Shown: positions 22,701 to 35,654, numbered from the stretch's first letter. The stretch: 64,000 nucleotides of DNA from Agapanthus africanus (GCA_030015575.1 JASDDO010000006.1:202559632-202623631); one strand, 5' to 3'. Translations and numbers: made by a program. Notes: generated by a model not told the origin, from the letters alone.

Positions 22701-25700
22701 AAATAGATATAAGCATCTTGCCCACTATGCTTCCGCTGCTCCCACTGACTACGACAACCCTCCTACCGGGTCTCATAGCCTGGAACAACAGTAGTGTCAG
22801 GTCTGGGTAGATAAGAACCTCCCTGTCACCGTCCTTGAGCCTACCGAAGTAGCTCTCGGGTGTCTGAGGTTACCTACCATATCTGCGGAGTGGCTATTGG
22901 AATGTCAAACCTGATTGAATGTATAGGTCCTATTAAATTTTCCGTAATCGTTCGTGGTTCTGGAATCACTTCCAGTTCTACCATACTCCCACTACTGTTT
23001 TCTGAAAAAGATCCATTTTTACTAAAACTGTGGCGAGTCAAGAACAATATCACTACTGATCTTCCAAATGGTAGAATATCAACCCTCGTCATAACCAGGG
23101 TCAACCCACAAACAGCCACTACAGAAACGTGCCCTGAGTTATCCAGAGTCTGGTTTTAAGCATAAGCAGGACAACTCCCCGTACCTTAATATATTTTAAG
23201 GTACGAACTATTCTATATCCAATATAGAAACTTTGGCACTTATTTAACTGGAACCAAGATTCAATCCATGCAGCTGTCTCCAGTGCATATCAACTTAATG
23301 GAAAGAGGCTAATCAGCATTACTCAACTTAGGAATCCATCCAATTATGAGTAACCTGAAAGAGAAACACGTTTCTCAAAACCATCACTATCATCTGAATA
23401 CCAATCACAAGAATCTACATCTTCGATCTCTTTGAAGAATCCCGATACTTGTGATACCTGGTTCTCTACTTTATTCTTATACCCACAACTTCTCAAAACT
23501 TAGACCTTGTATTTCAACGAAACACTTGTCTAAATACTAGAGAAGTTATAAGTAAACAGAACATAGTACGAGGACCTACCCTTTTGTCCTGATGGACACT
23601 GGACAACATACAATACTCTGTATAAGTCCGCTGAGTTAAACAACTCAAAACCTGTGCGTCGTAGGATGAAAACTGTACCCTGGTGATTTCCTCAAATATC
23701 ACCAATTACAACGAATTTCGATATTAAGAGGATGATCATCTAGTTCCCAATATCTTACTCCCACTCATCATCTGTAAAACCATACAGATATGAGAATGAA
23801 ACCTGGTAAATACATACCCTTGGAGTAAGTGTCTAATCGGGAAGACAGTTTTTCTTTAACAATGCACCGAAACATGAAAATGTTTCGTAGGGGTATCCTG
23901 GTATTCAGAGTAATGCCTCTTCCATAATCCAATTCATGACTTCAACCGTATATTTTATTGCCATCTCTCCAAATCCCTTTATTTGTCTTTAGTCGTTACC
24001 TTCTGTACACCATCGTTAGGCTAAATGGTTTTCTTCCTTCCCTACCGTTCAGCACCAGCCTATGGTTTGGAAGAAGACTATCCAGTAAGCATAATAGGTG
24101 TACCCTCCTAAACCAAGGAGTACTCGCAACTGAGAGAAGGTGATGATAAAAGGCAACTAAATAATACCCTATTCCTTTAAAGGTGAAATAGGAGTGGCGA
24201 TGAAGTATGCGGTTTTGGTCGTGAATGATATCAGTCGCAATTTACTTTGCCCTCTTTCTAATCCCTTTATTTTGTCTTTACATATTACCTTCTGCACACC
24301 CTACTTAGGCTAATTGGTTTTCTTCATTCCCTACCTTTCGGCACCAGCCTATGGTTTGGAATAAGACTATCCAATAAGCGTAATAGGTGTACTCTCCTAA
24401 ACCAAGGAGCTCTCGCAACCTGAGAGAACGTGATAATAAAAGACAACTGAATAAACCAATTCTATTTCTCCTGAACCTGGATCCATCCTCGAAGAAGTCC
24501 CTTCGAGTTCGTATATAACCATACGATGGATCTATCCAATGGAAGTGGATATCCGTAGTAATACGGGTGTTCTGAGAAATTCAAAGGGTAAAAGAAGGAG
24601 TGGCAATGACTTATGCAACATAGACAATCCAAAAGCCAGTATTTTAAGAAGGTTCGGTCAACCTGGTCACTGAGTCATAGTCTAGGGTCGGTCAAAGGTC
24701 GCTGCCAAAGAGAGAGAGAAAAGAAACACTCTGCGTGCACTCTAACCTAGACAGAATGGTCATCACTTTATCTAATCCGGAAACCTCCCACTGTCCTGTC
24801 AAATTCTCCTCCAAACCTAAAGAAGAATCAATCGGAATCACCCGAAGAGTAAACCAACTCATCAGTGGGAATCGGGATCCAACTCTCATCGCATGATAAC
24901 GTGATGGAATGCATCCACGTTACTCATACTCCAGAAGGTATGCGCATACTTGGCAAGTTTCAGTTTCTTTAGAAACTCCCGATATGATTTTTGCCCCATG
25001 CTCTTATAACCTTGGCTTTGGTCAAAGTGTCATATGTCACATGCCAAGTTCTACCCGTCACTATCTTGTCAATTTGAACCCACCCGCACATGCCCCTGAC
25101 TTTGGCCAATCGGCTGAACGACTGTCCCAAACTAACTCATCTATCTATGCAACAATTGAATACCCAGCAGCTACCAAACACTATGCCTTATCTTTGGCTA
25201 AAATGCATAGCTTGAATACTACTAAATACCCAAAAGAAGTGACGGAGTGCTACGGCTGGTTTTTGGCGAAAAACCTTTAACGTAGTGAACTTGATATCGC
25301 TGAAGGAACCTGATAGCTTTTTAAAATATAGTGGCGAAAACCTTTTGCTAAAGAGGTCACTCCCGGTAAAGGGATCTCGGCTCTTTCCTCGTGGAATGAG
25401 GTGCAGGATATTCCACTGAATACCGCTATGCAAAGCAACTTGTAATCGACTATAGTGAAGTTATTACGCTGACGCAAACTTCTGCCCAAGGGGTCAGTCC
25501 CGGTGAAGGGATATCGGCCCTTGCCCCGTCGAATGAGGTGCAGGATATTCCACTGAATACCGCTATGCATAACAAAAGGAAACGTCTTTGTAACAACACT
25601 TTTTAAATTTGTTCCAACAACTGCAAACAGGTTTGTTTTACTTTGCATTGATCAGAATCAACACAGTCCCATCATTTAAGTAATAAGCATCACAGAACAA

Positions 25701-26540
25701 TACAGATATCTGGGATCCCCGGGTTTCACAGAGCCGCTGCTGAAACTCGACTTTCCCCTGTCGTGTGGATAACCTGTGCAATGAAACCTAGACCCCTACG
25801 GGTGCGGCAAGTTACCCGCCAAAACCTGAAGCGAGGCAGCCCCCTACAGCATAGTGAATGGACCACCCAGCACTTCACGGAATCCAGTAATCTTGGGCAC
25901 CCCTCCTTGGGTCAACCTGTACCCCCTACGAGTGCGGCGAATAGTCTGCCAATTCTAGAGTGGGGCCCCTCTGCCTCTCTAAGCCATGAGATGCGGACCC
26001 GTTGCTTCTCAGAACCCGGCTATCCGTGCACTCCGTCTCAGGGAAAAACCTAGTACAGTAATGAAAAATAGTACAATAGGTACTTCGACCGCAACGTGGT
26101 CGTGCCCCAAAAGAATATTATACAACAGGCAGTGACGGCAGTCCACAAGTTGGACGCTCGCCCCGCAATATCAAATGTACAAATAAACACAAACTGTACT
26201 ACCATTGCACACTGCTATCCACCACGACAAATCCGCAACATCACAGCACAACACAGAACATCAACGCGAATGTCACGTTCGCAAACCCGTCTAAAAGAAC
26301 TATAGCAATCAGACGCGGTTTACCGATCAAATGACATTCCCGGTCGGAGATATAATGTAAGCACTGTAAACTAACTTGTTTAAATTTCGATCGACCAAAT
26401 ATCAAGAAGTGGGCCCCACGACTTACTGGTGAACAGTAACAAAATCTGGGCCAAAACGATATTTACCAAAAACCACAAAATCCAACATAGAAACCACTGT
26501 ACAAATTTGGGAGCATGAGCTCACCAAGTGGCCGCGGATG

Positions 26541-26567
26541 CGCGGTCAAACCATGGGTTTGACCGCG
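26541..26567 (-). other. Perfect 12-bp hairpin downstream of the Copia primer site
   Basis: CGCGGTCAAACC and GGTTTGACCGCG pair exactly with a 3-nt loop, about 210 nt after the primer site in element sense. Each arm contains TTGACC, the core of the plant W-box. The outer copy has the identical hairpin at 29922-29948. Confidence 0.8.
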
Positions 26568-26774
26568 TTTCCGCGGTGGTTTGGTGGAGTCACGTGCCCA
26601 AATTTTGTCGTGGTTCTTAGAAAAGCCTGCACAGTTTTCTGAGACATGTATAAAAATTTTAGGAGATCATTTAAAAACAACAGAAACTGTGAAGATGAAA
26701 TTTTGTAGTTTTCGATTTCCGGTTCGATCGATGTTTTAAATGCGTTAGCACAAGTTAGCATAGGAAAATAGTTA

Positions 26775-26787
26775 GGCTCTGATACCA
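26775..26787 (-). other. Primer-binding site, initiator tRNA-Met (inner Copia)
   Basis: Complement of GGCTCTGATACCA, i.e. TGGTATCAGAGCC, one base inside the LTR end. This is the standard plant Copia primer site. Confidence 0.9.
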
Positions 26788-26788
26788 C

Positions 26789-28892
26789 TGTAAGTCTACG
26801 CTAGCGCCCCGGCAGTCTACAGACGCCAAATGCGGAACAAAAACTTTTAACTGGCGCTATCGTATACTTTAACCCGGATCTGCCATTATTGCTAAACTAA
26901 CAAATTGTAAAGAGTGTAGAAAGGTTATACCGAACGATCCGAGTCCTTCGTTCTTCAACCATCATCCCACGCTCCGTTGCGGCTGCTCCGATTTCGTCGA
27001 TCTCCGATATCCTCGTCGAGGTGGCACCACATCGATGATTCTTTAAACGGGCTCCCGTCTCTGACTTGAGGCAACTCGATCGTCAAGTTTGCTAAAAGAG
27101 ACGACCAAGAATGATGTAGAGATTGAGTAGATGACTTTGTCTCACTTCGTCCAAGTCCGTGGACGATCGGTAAATGAAGTTGCCGTGGGAATTGGGTGAT
27201 GGAATGAAATGAGCTGTGAAATTCCATACACCCCAAAATCTATCATATCTTTTTTCCAAATGAAATTAACAAGTAAGAGAGAGAGGAGGAGGGGGCCGGC
27301 CACTTATAGCAAGAGGGGGGTGAGTGTAGGAGGGAAGTGGTGACCATAAGTGAATGAAGCTTATCTTGATCATTCAAGAAAACAATGAGTCATAAAGATG
27401 CAATGAATCTAAACCCTTAGTCACCATTGCATTAATGACACCATTAATGCACTAATGACTCACCATGTTAAGTCACCATCCTAGTCATCATCTAGAAGCT
27501 TCCACAATCATCTCAAGAAAAGATAAACCCGTCTTTAACCAAATGTTAAAAGACGGCTGATAGAAAACTGGAAACCGGCAACTTCCAAAAGTGATCCTGA
27601 AACAACTTTCAGGATAACCCTGAAACTGTATAAATATACCCGCATTTGTATTACGACCGAATACAAATGCAACTGAGACAAAGATATTATACCTACTCAA
27701 TATAATACTCGGATCCGGCTTAAACCAAAGCCGACCAGTATCATCTGCCCGAAAAATAACACGTGCGTAAACGCACGTGCATTTTCCGAACCCTGCCATA
27801 AAACCATACGGCCTCTACAACGTTTCGCCCGAACTTGGGAAACTGTCTGTAGGGGACTCTAATGAGTCGTCAGTACCCTGGCAGTGGGTTTAACCACAAA
27901 GCGTCAGCGGCACTAGCAATGCGTAACGGCTGCCCATGGACTGACCTCAAGGGATGCCGATGAGCGAACTCATCCGGAAAACCCTACTGAGCCTAACAGT
28001 GACAATGTATATACAGTCCGGTCCGTTCGTCTATGAGTATCGCATATCTGCCTAGGGGGCTAGTAACGTCAGACCCCCAATAGCAGTATAAGTCGTGTCG
28101 GAGTGAAGCCCAATAACACGCTGTGATACTACTGGAGTACCTACCAGTAAATCTCCTGCCACGGCCGTGGGCTTTGTATAATTGCTCTCCTAGACACAGC
28201 ACGATCTCGCCCCCAATACCGGGAGAGACGAATGCCCTGCCGATCCGCTCACGTGTCTCCATATGGCTCGGGACTGTACCCAAAAACTACCTGTTTGCAC
28301 GACTCCTTTGAGCCGTGGTAGGGTAGAAATCAAAGCACAGTGGGAACTCACACGAGACAAATGACGACCTCAGGTCGATGAACTAACCTGTACACATGTC
28401 ACCAGGGAACTGCTATCTGACGATAGATATAATACTAACTAGCAGATTCCCGGCGAGTCCTGTCCGGTGTACTCATAACCCAATGAGCACCTGTATACAT
28501 CTTAGGTGATCCAACTGACACCAGTGGCTTGTGAGACCGGCCACCGCCCCTCGTCGGGGTCTCGACTGTACACACTAGTCTACTCCGGAGTATCGATGCC
28601 CTGTCTCGAAACTCCCACGACTAGGGACCATAATTAAGGATATGCGTATAAACCACCCAACTCTCACGTATATGATCGCCATCATACTGTTGGTGGTAAA
28701 GCAAGATCATAAGGGCTCTATCAAAGTGTAACATGTAATCAGTCACCTGAACATGCACACGACTGATAAAGGCAAACCAGATAGCATACTATCATCTCGA
28801 GTAAGATTGTCCTACCGGTATAGGTCCTCCGCAATCATTGCAATCACGTACCCGCGATCCAATAATTGACTATGAGGGCACTATCTCCAACA
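26789..28892 (-). repeat. Copia inner element LTR (5' LTR in element sense)
   Basis: Pairs with 19539-21643. The right border is fixed by the CCATC duplication, the left border by the primer site. Confidence 0.85.
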
Positions 28893-30169
28893 CCATCCGC
28901 ATTCGTCACTGGGTCCCGTCATCACCCGTTAGGTTACTTAACTAACGATAGAGCGGGGACTGGACTAGCGCGGGTGTAAAACATATGCAACATCTAATAG
29001 TATATGAACCAATATACAATAATCGCTCCAGGCGTGATAATATGCAACATTACAGAAAAGTAATAAGCATTACAGAACAATACAGATAATCTGGGATCCC
29101 CGAGTTTCACAGAGCCGCTGCCGAAACTCGACGTTCCCCTGTCGTGTGGATAGCCTGTGCAATGAAACCTAGACCCCTACGGGTGCGGCAAGTTACCCGC
29201 CAAAACCTGAAGCGAGGCAGCCCCCTACAGCATAGTGAATGGACCACCCAGCACTCCATGGAATCCGGTAATCTTGGGCACCCCTCCTTGGGTCAACCTG
29301 TACCCCCTACGAGTGCGGCGAATAGTCTGCCAATTCTAGAGTGGGACCCTTCTGCCTCTCAAAGCCATGAGATGCGGACCCGTTGCCCCCCAGAACCCGG
29401 CTATCGGTGCACTCCGTCGCGGGGCAAAACCTAGTACAGTAATGAAAAATAGTACAATAGGTACATCGACCGCAACCTGGTCGTGCCCCAAAAGAATATT
29501 ATACAACAGGCAGTGACGGCAGTCCACAAGTTGGACGCTCGCCCCGCAATATCAAATGTACAAATAAACTCAAACTGTACTACCATTGCACACTGCTATC
29601 CACCACGACAAATCCGCAACATCACAGCACAACACAGAACATCAACGCGAATGTCACGTTCGCAAACCCGTCTAAAAGAACTAAAGCAATCAGACGCGGT
29701 TTACCGATCAAATGACATTCCCGGTCGGAGATATAATGTAAGCACTGTAAACTAACGTGTTTAAATTTTGATCGACCAAATATCAAAAAGTGGGCCCCAC
29801 GACTTACTGGTGAATAGTAACAAAATCTGGGCCAAAACGATATTTACCAAAAACCACAAAATCCAACGGAGAACTCACTGTACAAATTTAGGAGCATGAG
29901 CTCACCAAGTGGCTACGGATGCGCGGTCAAACCATGGGTTTGACCGCGTTTCCGCGGCGGTTTGGTGGGGTCACGAGCCCAAATTTGGTGGGGGTTCTTA
30001 GAAAAGCCTGCACACATTTCTGAGACATGTAGAATAATTTTACGAGATCATTTGAAATCGACAGAAACTGTGAGCATGGAATTTTGTAGTTTTCGATTTC
30101 CGGTTCGATCGATGTTTTAAACGCGTTAGTACAAGTTAGCATAGCAAAATGGTTAGGCTCTGATACCAC
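28893..30169 (-). other. Copia outer element internal region, 5' part in element sense
   Basis: Runs from the CCATC duplication to the primer site at 30156-30168. The first 170 bp (28898-29065) has no counterpart in the inner copy, so the two copies differ by an insertion or deletion there. The rest matches 25680-26788. It contains the 12-bp hairpin at 29922-29948. No protein recognised. Confidence 0.75.
30156..30168 (-). other. Primer-binding site, initiator tRNA-Met (outer Copia)
   Basis: Complement of GGCTCTGATACCA, one base before the LTR at 30170. Confidence 0.9.
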
Positions 30170-32292
30170 TGTAAGTCTACGCTAGCGTCCCGGCAGTCTA
30201 CAGACGCCAAATGCGGAACAAAAACTTTTTAACTGGCGCTATCGTATACTTTAACCCGGATCTGCCATTATTGCTAAACTAACAAACTGTAAAGAGTGTA
30301 GAAAGGTTATACCGAACGATCCGAGTCCTTCGTTCTTCAACCATCATTCCACGCTCCGTTGCGACTTCTCCGATCTCGTCGATCTCCGATATCCTCGTCG
30401 AGGTGGCACCACGTCGACGATTCTTTAAACGGGCTCCCGCCTCTGACTTGAGGCAACTCGATCGTCAAGTTTGCTAAAAGAGACGACCAAGAAAGATGTA
30501 GAGAATGTGTAGATGACTTTGTCTCACTTCGTCCAAGTCCGTGGACGATCGGTTAATGAAGTTGCCATTTTTATCGGGTGATGGAATGAAAAAGGTAATG
30601 AAATTTCCATGCACCCTTAACCATAGTCTTTTCTCTCCAAAAATGAAATCATTCTCTCTCTCCCTCAAAGAATGGCCGGCTACAACATATATAATGAGGA
30701 GGGTGAGTGTAGGAGGAGGGAGGTGACCATAAGACATGAAGCTTCTCACAAAAATATCCTTAAGAAAAACAAGAAGCTTTAATGCTAAAGCATGAATCAC
30801 TAATACACCTCATCAAGCCTTTAATGCAACCAATGAAAACACAACACCAATTAATCCTAGTCACCTCATCTAGAACCTTCTAGAACCTTCTAGAAGCATG
30901 ACTCACTCTCATCCAAGAAAAGATAAATCCGTCTTCAACCGAATGTTAAAAGACGGCTGATAGAAAACTGGAAACTGGCAACTTCCAAAAGCGATCCTGA
31001 AACGAATTTCAGGACAACCCCGAAACTGTATAAATATACCCGCATTTGTATTACGACCGAATACAAATGCAACTGAGACAAAGATATTATACCTACTCAA
31101 TATAATACTCGGATCCGGCTTAATCCAAAGCCGACCAGTATCATCTGCCCGAAAAATAACACGTGCGTAAACGCACGTGCATTTTCCGAACCCTGCCATA
31201 AAACCATACGGCCTCTACAACGTTTCGCCCGAACTTGAGAAACTGTCTGTGGGGGACTCTAATGACTCGTCAGTACCCTGGCAGTGGGTTTGACCACAAA
31301 CCGTCAGCGGCACTAGCAATGCGTAACGGCTGCCCATGGACTGACCTCAAGGGATGCCGATGAGCGAACTCATCCGGAAAACCCTACTGAGCCTGACAGT
31401 GACAATGTATATACAGTCCGGTCCGTTCGTCTATGAGTATCGCATATCTGCCTAGGGGGCTAGTAACGTCAGACCCCCAATAGCAGTATAAGTCGTTTCG
31501 GAGTGAAGCCCAATCACACCCTGAGATACTACTGGAGTACCTACCAGTAAATCTCCTGCCATGGCCATGGACTTTATGTAATGGCTCTCCTAGACACAGC
31601 ACGATCTCGCCCCCAATACAGGGAGAGACGAATCCCCTGCCGATCCGCTCACGTGCCTCCATATGGCTCGGGACTGTACCCAAAAACTACCTGTTTGCAT
31701 GACTCCTTTGAGCCGTGGTAAGGTAGAAATCAAAGCACAGTGTGAACTCACACGAGACAAATGACGACCTCAGGTCGATGAACTAACCTGTACACATGTC
31801 ACCAGGGAACTGCTATCTGACGATATGTATAATACCAACTAGCAGGTTCCCGGCGAGTCCTGTCCGGTGTACTCATAACCCAATGAGCACCTGTATACAT
31901 CTTAGGTGATCCAACTGACACCAGTGGCTTGTGAGACCGGCCACCGCCCCTCGTCGGGGTTTCGACTGTACACACTAGTCTACTCCGGAATATCGATGCC
32001 CTGTCTCGAAACTCCCACGACTAGGGACCAAAATTAAGGATATGCGTATAAACCACCCAACTCTCACGTATATGATCGCCATCATACTGTTGGTGGTAAA
32101 GCAAGATCCTAAGGGCTCTATCAAAGTGTAACATGTAATCAGTCACCTGAACATGTACACGACTGATAAAGGCAAACCAGATAGCATACTATCATCTCGA
32201 GTAAGACTGTCATACCGGTATAGGTCCTCCGCAATCATTGCAATCACGTACCTGCGATCCAATAATTGACTATGAGGGCACTATCTCCAACA
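30170..32292 (-). repeat. Copia outer element LTR (5' LTR in element sense)
   Basis: Pairs with 13357-15448. It has an extra short tandem copy of CCTTCTAGAA near 30875-30895 and the 18 bp missing from the partner. The AAAGC target duplication follows at 32293. Confidence 0.85.
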
Positions 32293-32297
32293 AAAGC

Positions 32298-32648
32298 GTC
32301 AAAGACATTCGATCTTTCCTTGGCCATGCGGGCTTTTATAGGAGATTTATTAAGGATTTTAGCTGAATTACTAGACCTTTAACTCTTCTCCTGGCCAAGG
32401 ATACGACCTTCCACTTTGACTCGGATTGTGAGGCAGCGTTCGACTCACTCTAACACTCCCTCACTACAGCCCCCGTTCTATCGTCTCCAAATTGGGACTG
32501 CCCCTTTGAGCCGATGTGTGATGCATCTGATTTTGCAGTTGGTGCAGTCTTAGGACAGCACATTGAAAAGATGCCACACATGATCTATTACGCAAGTAAG
32601 GCCCTGAATGATGCCTAAATTAACTATACAACTACCGAAAAAAAACTT
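32298..32648 (+). pseudogene. pol: Athila RT thumb and RNase H start (broken)
   Basis: Resumes the RT directly after the target duplication: VKDIRSFLGHAGFYRRFIKDF, then PLTLLLAKDTTFHFD, CDASDFAVGAVLGQ (RNase H start) and YYASKALNDA. In-frame stops occur at the positions of a residue after KDFS, after FDSL and after LNDA. At the last site most relatives have Gln, so CAA to TAA is likely. RNase H would remove the RNA strand during DNA synthesis. Confidence 0.75.
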
Positions 32649-33686
32649 TTGGCAGTTGTATTTGCATTAGAAAAATTCAGGCCTTACTTGATTGGCTCAC
32701 CCATAGTTGTGTACACTGACCATTCCGCCTTGAAACATCTTCTGGCGAAGAAAGATGCAAAAGGTAGGCTAATACGTTGGATCCTTCTATTACAAGAATT
32801 TGATCTTGTTATCAAAGATAAGAAAGGATGTGAAAACGTTGTAGCCGACCATCTTTCACGCATCTCTGCTTCACCTGTGACCCTGCCGATCAATGATTCG
32901 GTTCCTGACGAACAACTCTTGAGCGTATCCAATGAACCTTGGTTCAGGGATATTGTGAACTATCTTGTCTCGGGACTTATACCCAGCGATTGGTCAAAAC
33001 AGGACAAATACCATTTTCTTTCCCAAGTAAAACACTTTTACTGGGATGATCCATATTTGTTTAAGTATTGTCCTGATCAGATCATTCGCCGGTGTGTCCC
33101 GAAAGAAGAGTTCAAGAGTGTTCTTTCTTTTTGTCATGATCAGGCTTGCGGGGGTCACTTCGGCCCTAAAAAGACGGCGGAGAAGGTTTTGCAATGTGGA
33201 TTTTATTGGCCGGCCTTATTCAAGGACGCATTTGAGCATTGCAAAACATGTACACAATGTCAGTACACGGGTAGAATCTCCCAGAGAAATGAAATGCCTC
33301 AGCAACCCATCTTGGTTGTTGAAATTTTCGATGTTTGGGGCATTGATTTTATGGGTCCCTTTCCCAACTCCTTTGGGAATCTGTATATACAGCTGGCGGT
33401 TGATTATGTCTCAAAGTGGGTTGAAGCCATTCCATGTCGCACTAATGATAGGAAAGTTGTCATTAAGTTCTTAAAAGAGAATATCTTTTCGCGATTTGGA
33501 CACCCACGCGCTATCATTAGCGATAATGGGACACATTTCAGCAACAGGTCTTTCGAGACTCTGATGCGAAAATACGCAATCAACCACCGACTTTCTACAC
33601 CCTATCATCCCCAAATGAGCGGGCAGGCTGAGATCTCAAACAGACAGATCAAACTAATCCTGGAGAAGACTGGTCGACCAAACTGA
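32649..33686 (+). pseudogene. pol: Athila RNase H and integrase (frameshifted at end)
   Basis: About 345 open residues. First comes the rest of RNase H ([39 protein letters not shown]). Then the integrase zinc finger of HHCC type (His 163 and 170, Cys 201 and 204, counted from 32649) and the catalytic core with Asp 233 (GIDFMGPFP), Asp 292 (SDNGTHF) and Glu 328 (GQAE). That is the D, D-35-E spacing. The triad is intact. Shortly after, around 33665-33680, a small deletion shifts the frame and the open stretch ends at TGA 33684. The start at 32649 is only the end of a preceding stop, not a true start. Confidence 0.88.
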
Positions 33687-34207
33687 CGGATGCTCTTTGG
33701 GCATTCCGAACTGCATTTAAAACCGACCTAGGGATGTCTCCATATAGGATAGTGTTTGGGAAGGCATGTCACTTACCCGTCGAGATTGAGCATAAAGCAT
33801 TGTGGGCTATTAAGGAAATCAACTTTGACCTAAACTAAGCCTGCAACTTTCGGAAGCTGCAAATAAATGAGCTAAGCGAACTCCGCGGTGAAGCTTATGA
33901 TAACGCTGTAATCGTAAAGAATAGGACTAAGGTTTTTCATGATAAAAACATTTTGAGGAAAACATTTTCACCTGGTCAACAAGTCCTTATTTATGATTCA
34001 CGACTACACCTTCACGCGGGTAAGCTTCGATCTCGGTGGAAGGGACCTTTTATTGTGCGGTCTGTATACCCGCACGGGGCAGTAGAAGTAGAAAATGTTA
34101 AAAACGGCACATTTTTCAAAGTGAATGGAAATAGACTTAAGCCGTATTTTTCCACTGACCCCACGGAGGAGCTCCTGTTGTTACAGGAGCCATTTTATTT
34201 GGATTAA
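33687..34207 (+). pseudogene. pol: Athila integrase C-terminus (other frame)
   Basis: After the frameshift the next frame carries [34 protein letters not shown] and ALWAIK, one TAA near 33837, and then an open stretch to 34207 with SPGQQVLIYDSRLHLHAGKL and RWKGPFIVRSVYPHGAVEV. This is the usual DNA-binding end of plant Ty3/gypsy integrase. TAA at 34205 fits the natural pol end. Confidence 0.8.
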
Positions 34208-35639
34208 AATTCCTCCGTCTCACCCCATGTCCTGCATATCACTGCATCATCTTTTGAATGGAGGTGAGTGAATAGAGTAAGTTTGGGGGAGGATCTTTCA
34301 CTTATATATTTTGCCCCCACTAATAAATTCCTCCCAGGCTTACAGGTTTTGTAGATATAGCTGTTGGCAACAATGAGGACACTGTTGAAAACAAGTTTGG
34401 GGGAGGTTTGTGCTTATTTTTGCATCATTTGCATATCATTTGCATAAGTACAAAACATTTCTTTAAAAATTTCTAAAAATTTAAAAAATTTCAAAATCCT
34501 AAAAATTTAAAATTTTCAAAATATAAAAATATTTTAATATTTAAACATTTTTGTACATAAATAAGATAATAAAAGTTTAGATAGTGAAAAATTACATCCA
34601 TGAGATTAGAAAAATTTAAGAAAACCAAGAAAATTAGAAGTTTTCTTATACGAACTAGTAATAAGTAGTTATGAGCCGTTGTCCCAAGGGTTAGTAAGAT
34701 GAAGGACGTCACTAATCTGAGGATAAAAATAAATCTGAAAAATAGTTTCTATTCTGGAAGCAAAATATTTTGAACGTTGATACCCTGCTATTCGCACTTA
34801 CACACGTCTTAAAACCTGGGATAGTAGAGGATACTTTGAAATGCTCTTGTCTTAAAGCTGATGTATGAAGGAAATAAAAAAATGAAGAAAATATAAAGTG
34901 GTGTGAAAAATGAACACTGGTTTTGTTATCGCCAAGACAGCAATAAAAAATATAGCGAGGGTGCCTCTTCACCAAGTGCCCTAAGGACAACTGGTCTGGG
35001 AGTCACTGCTAAGCCTTAGGTGGTGCAAGACGAGGAAAATACACCAAGTAAGCAAGCACTGGAATAATCGGTCGGTTAGTACCTCAAGAAGTATTAACGG
35101 TCGCATGAAAGTGTGTGAGCAAATCTCATCTAAATATTCATTAATTAAAAAGTACTGAGACTGATGGGCAAGAGTATGATTGCTTGAATTGAATTCTCCA
35201 GGTGTAGGGATGTCTTTATACACACGCAGGGTTATATGATCGATGTTTAGAAGAAAGATAGGAATGAAGAATAAGACGATGTTTTATTGAGGGAGGACGT
35301 GATTTCTGACATCTTTTCATGACTATTAAGATAGGGCTCATGACAACCGAAAAGATAGCTTAGTTGGAAACCTTAATTTTCAAGGCCTTTCTTTTACAAT
35401 TATTTTCTTTAAATGTAATATTCATGATCTTTCTTTTATTATTGGATTTTGTGGGTGCAATCCGCTGAAAACCCTCAGGAGACAACACTCCTCCTACTAG
35501 GGACACCTAGATGTTTAAAGGCTTGTTGCACGTGCTCAGTGCAATCTTGTTGCCTACGAAAGTGTGCTAGTTAGTTTTTCTCTTTCTTTATTTTCTCCTT
35601 TCTTTTTAATAAAACAATTCGCTCGAGACGATCGAAAAT
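34208..35639 (+). other. Athila non-coding spacer between pol and 3' LTR
   Basis: About 1.4 kb, AT-rich, no reading frame resembling a protein on either strand. In related Athila elements this place can hold an envelope-like gene; I see none here. It contains two internal copies of AAGTTTGGGGGAGG, at 34279-34292 and 34393-34406, matching the polypurine tract at 35640. Confidence 0.65.
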
Positions 35640-35654
35640 AAGTTTGGGGGAATT
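35640..35654 (+). other. Athila polypurine tract
   Basis: AAGTTTGGGGG then AATT directly precedes TGATCAG, the LTR start. It primes plus-strand DNA synthesis in this class of element. Confidence 0.75.

Larger units (their letters stand above)
21644..26788 (-). other. Copia inner element internal region
   Basis: About 5.1 kb from the polypurine tract (21644) to the primer site. Only the part nearest the polypurine tract shows pol-like motifs. The part at 25700-26300 is GC-richer with short open frames on the plus strand that look like chance; it is shared with 29080-29700 in the outer copy. No gag zinc knuckle or integrase signature was recognised on either strand. Confidence 0.7.
19539..28892 (-). 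mobile_element. Copia-type element, inner copy nested in its own family
   Basis: LTRs 19539-21643 and 26789-28892 enclose 5.1 kb of internal DNA, flanked by a perfect 5-bp duplication CCATC (19534-19538 and 28893-28897). The polypurine tract starts at 21644 and the initiator-Met primer site is at 26775-26787. The missing primer site left of 19539 and missing polypurine tract right of 28892 are explained by this nesting. LTR-to-LTR differences look like roughly 1 percent by eye, so the insertion is fairly recent. No open gag or pol. Confidence 0.88.
13357..32292 (-). mobile_element. Copia-type element, outer copy (contains the inner copy)
   Basis: LTRs 13357-15448 and 30170-32292 are flanked by a perfect 5-bp target duplication AAAGC (13352-13356 and 32293-32297). 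On the minus strand the LTR begins TGTTGGAGATAG and ends CTTACA; an initiator-Met primer site lies at 30156-30168 and a G-rich polypurine tract at 15449-15460. Internal DNA is 15449-19538 plus 28893-30169. Coding sequence is reduced to RT/RNase H traces near the polypurine end, so the element is non-autonomous. Confidence 0.85.

Noticed and set aside
25763..26053. GC-rich plus-strand frames in the Copia internal region (also 29144-29434)
   Set aside because: Opposite strand to the element, no recognisable motif, and not longer than expected for a GC-rich patch.
19539..28892. Four Copia LTRs as an unequal-crossover tandem array
   Set aside because: The two inner borders carry their own CCATC duplication and the outer ones AAAGC. 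LTR variants pair outer with outer and inner with inner.
34208..35639. Envelope-like gene of Athila
   Set aside because: The place is right, but no open frame, membrane segment or signal peptide is visible on either strand.
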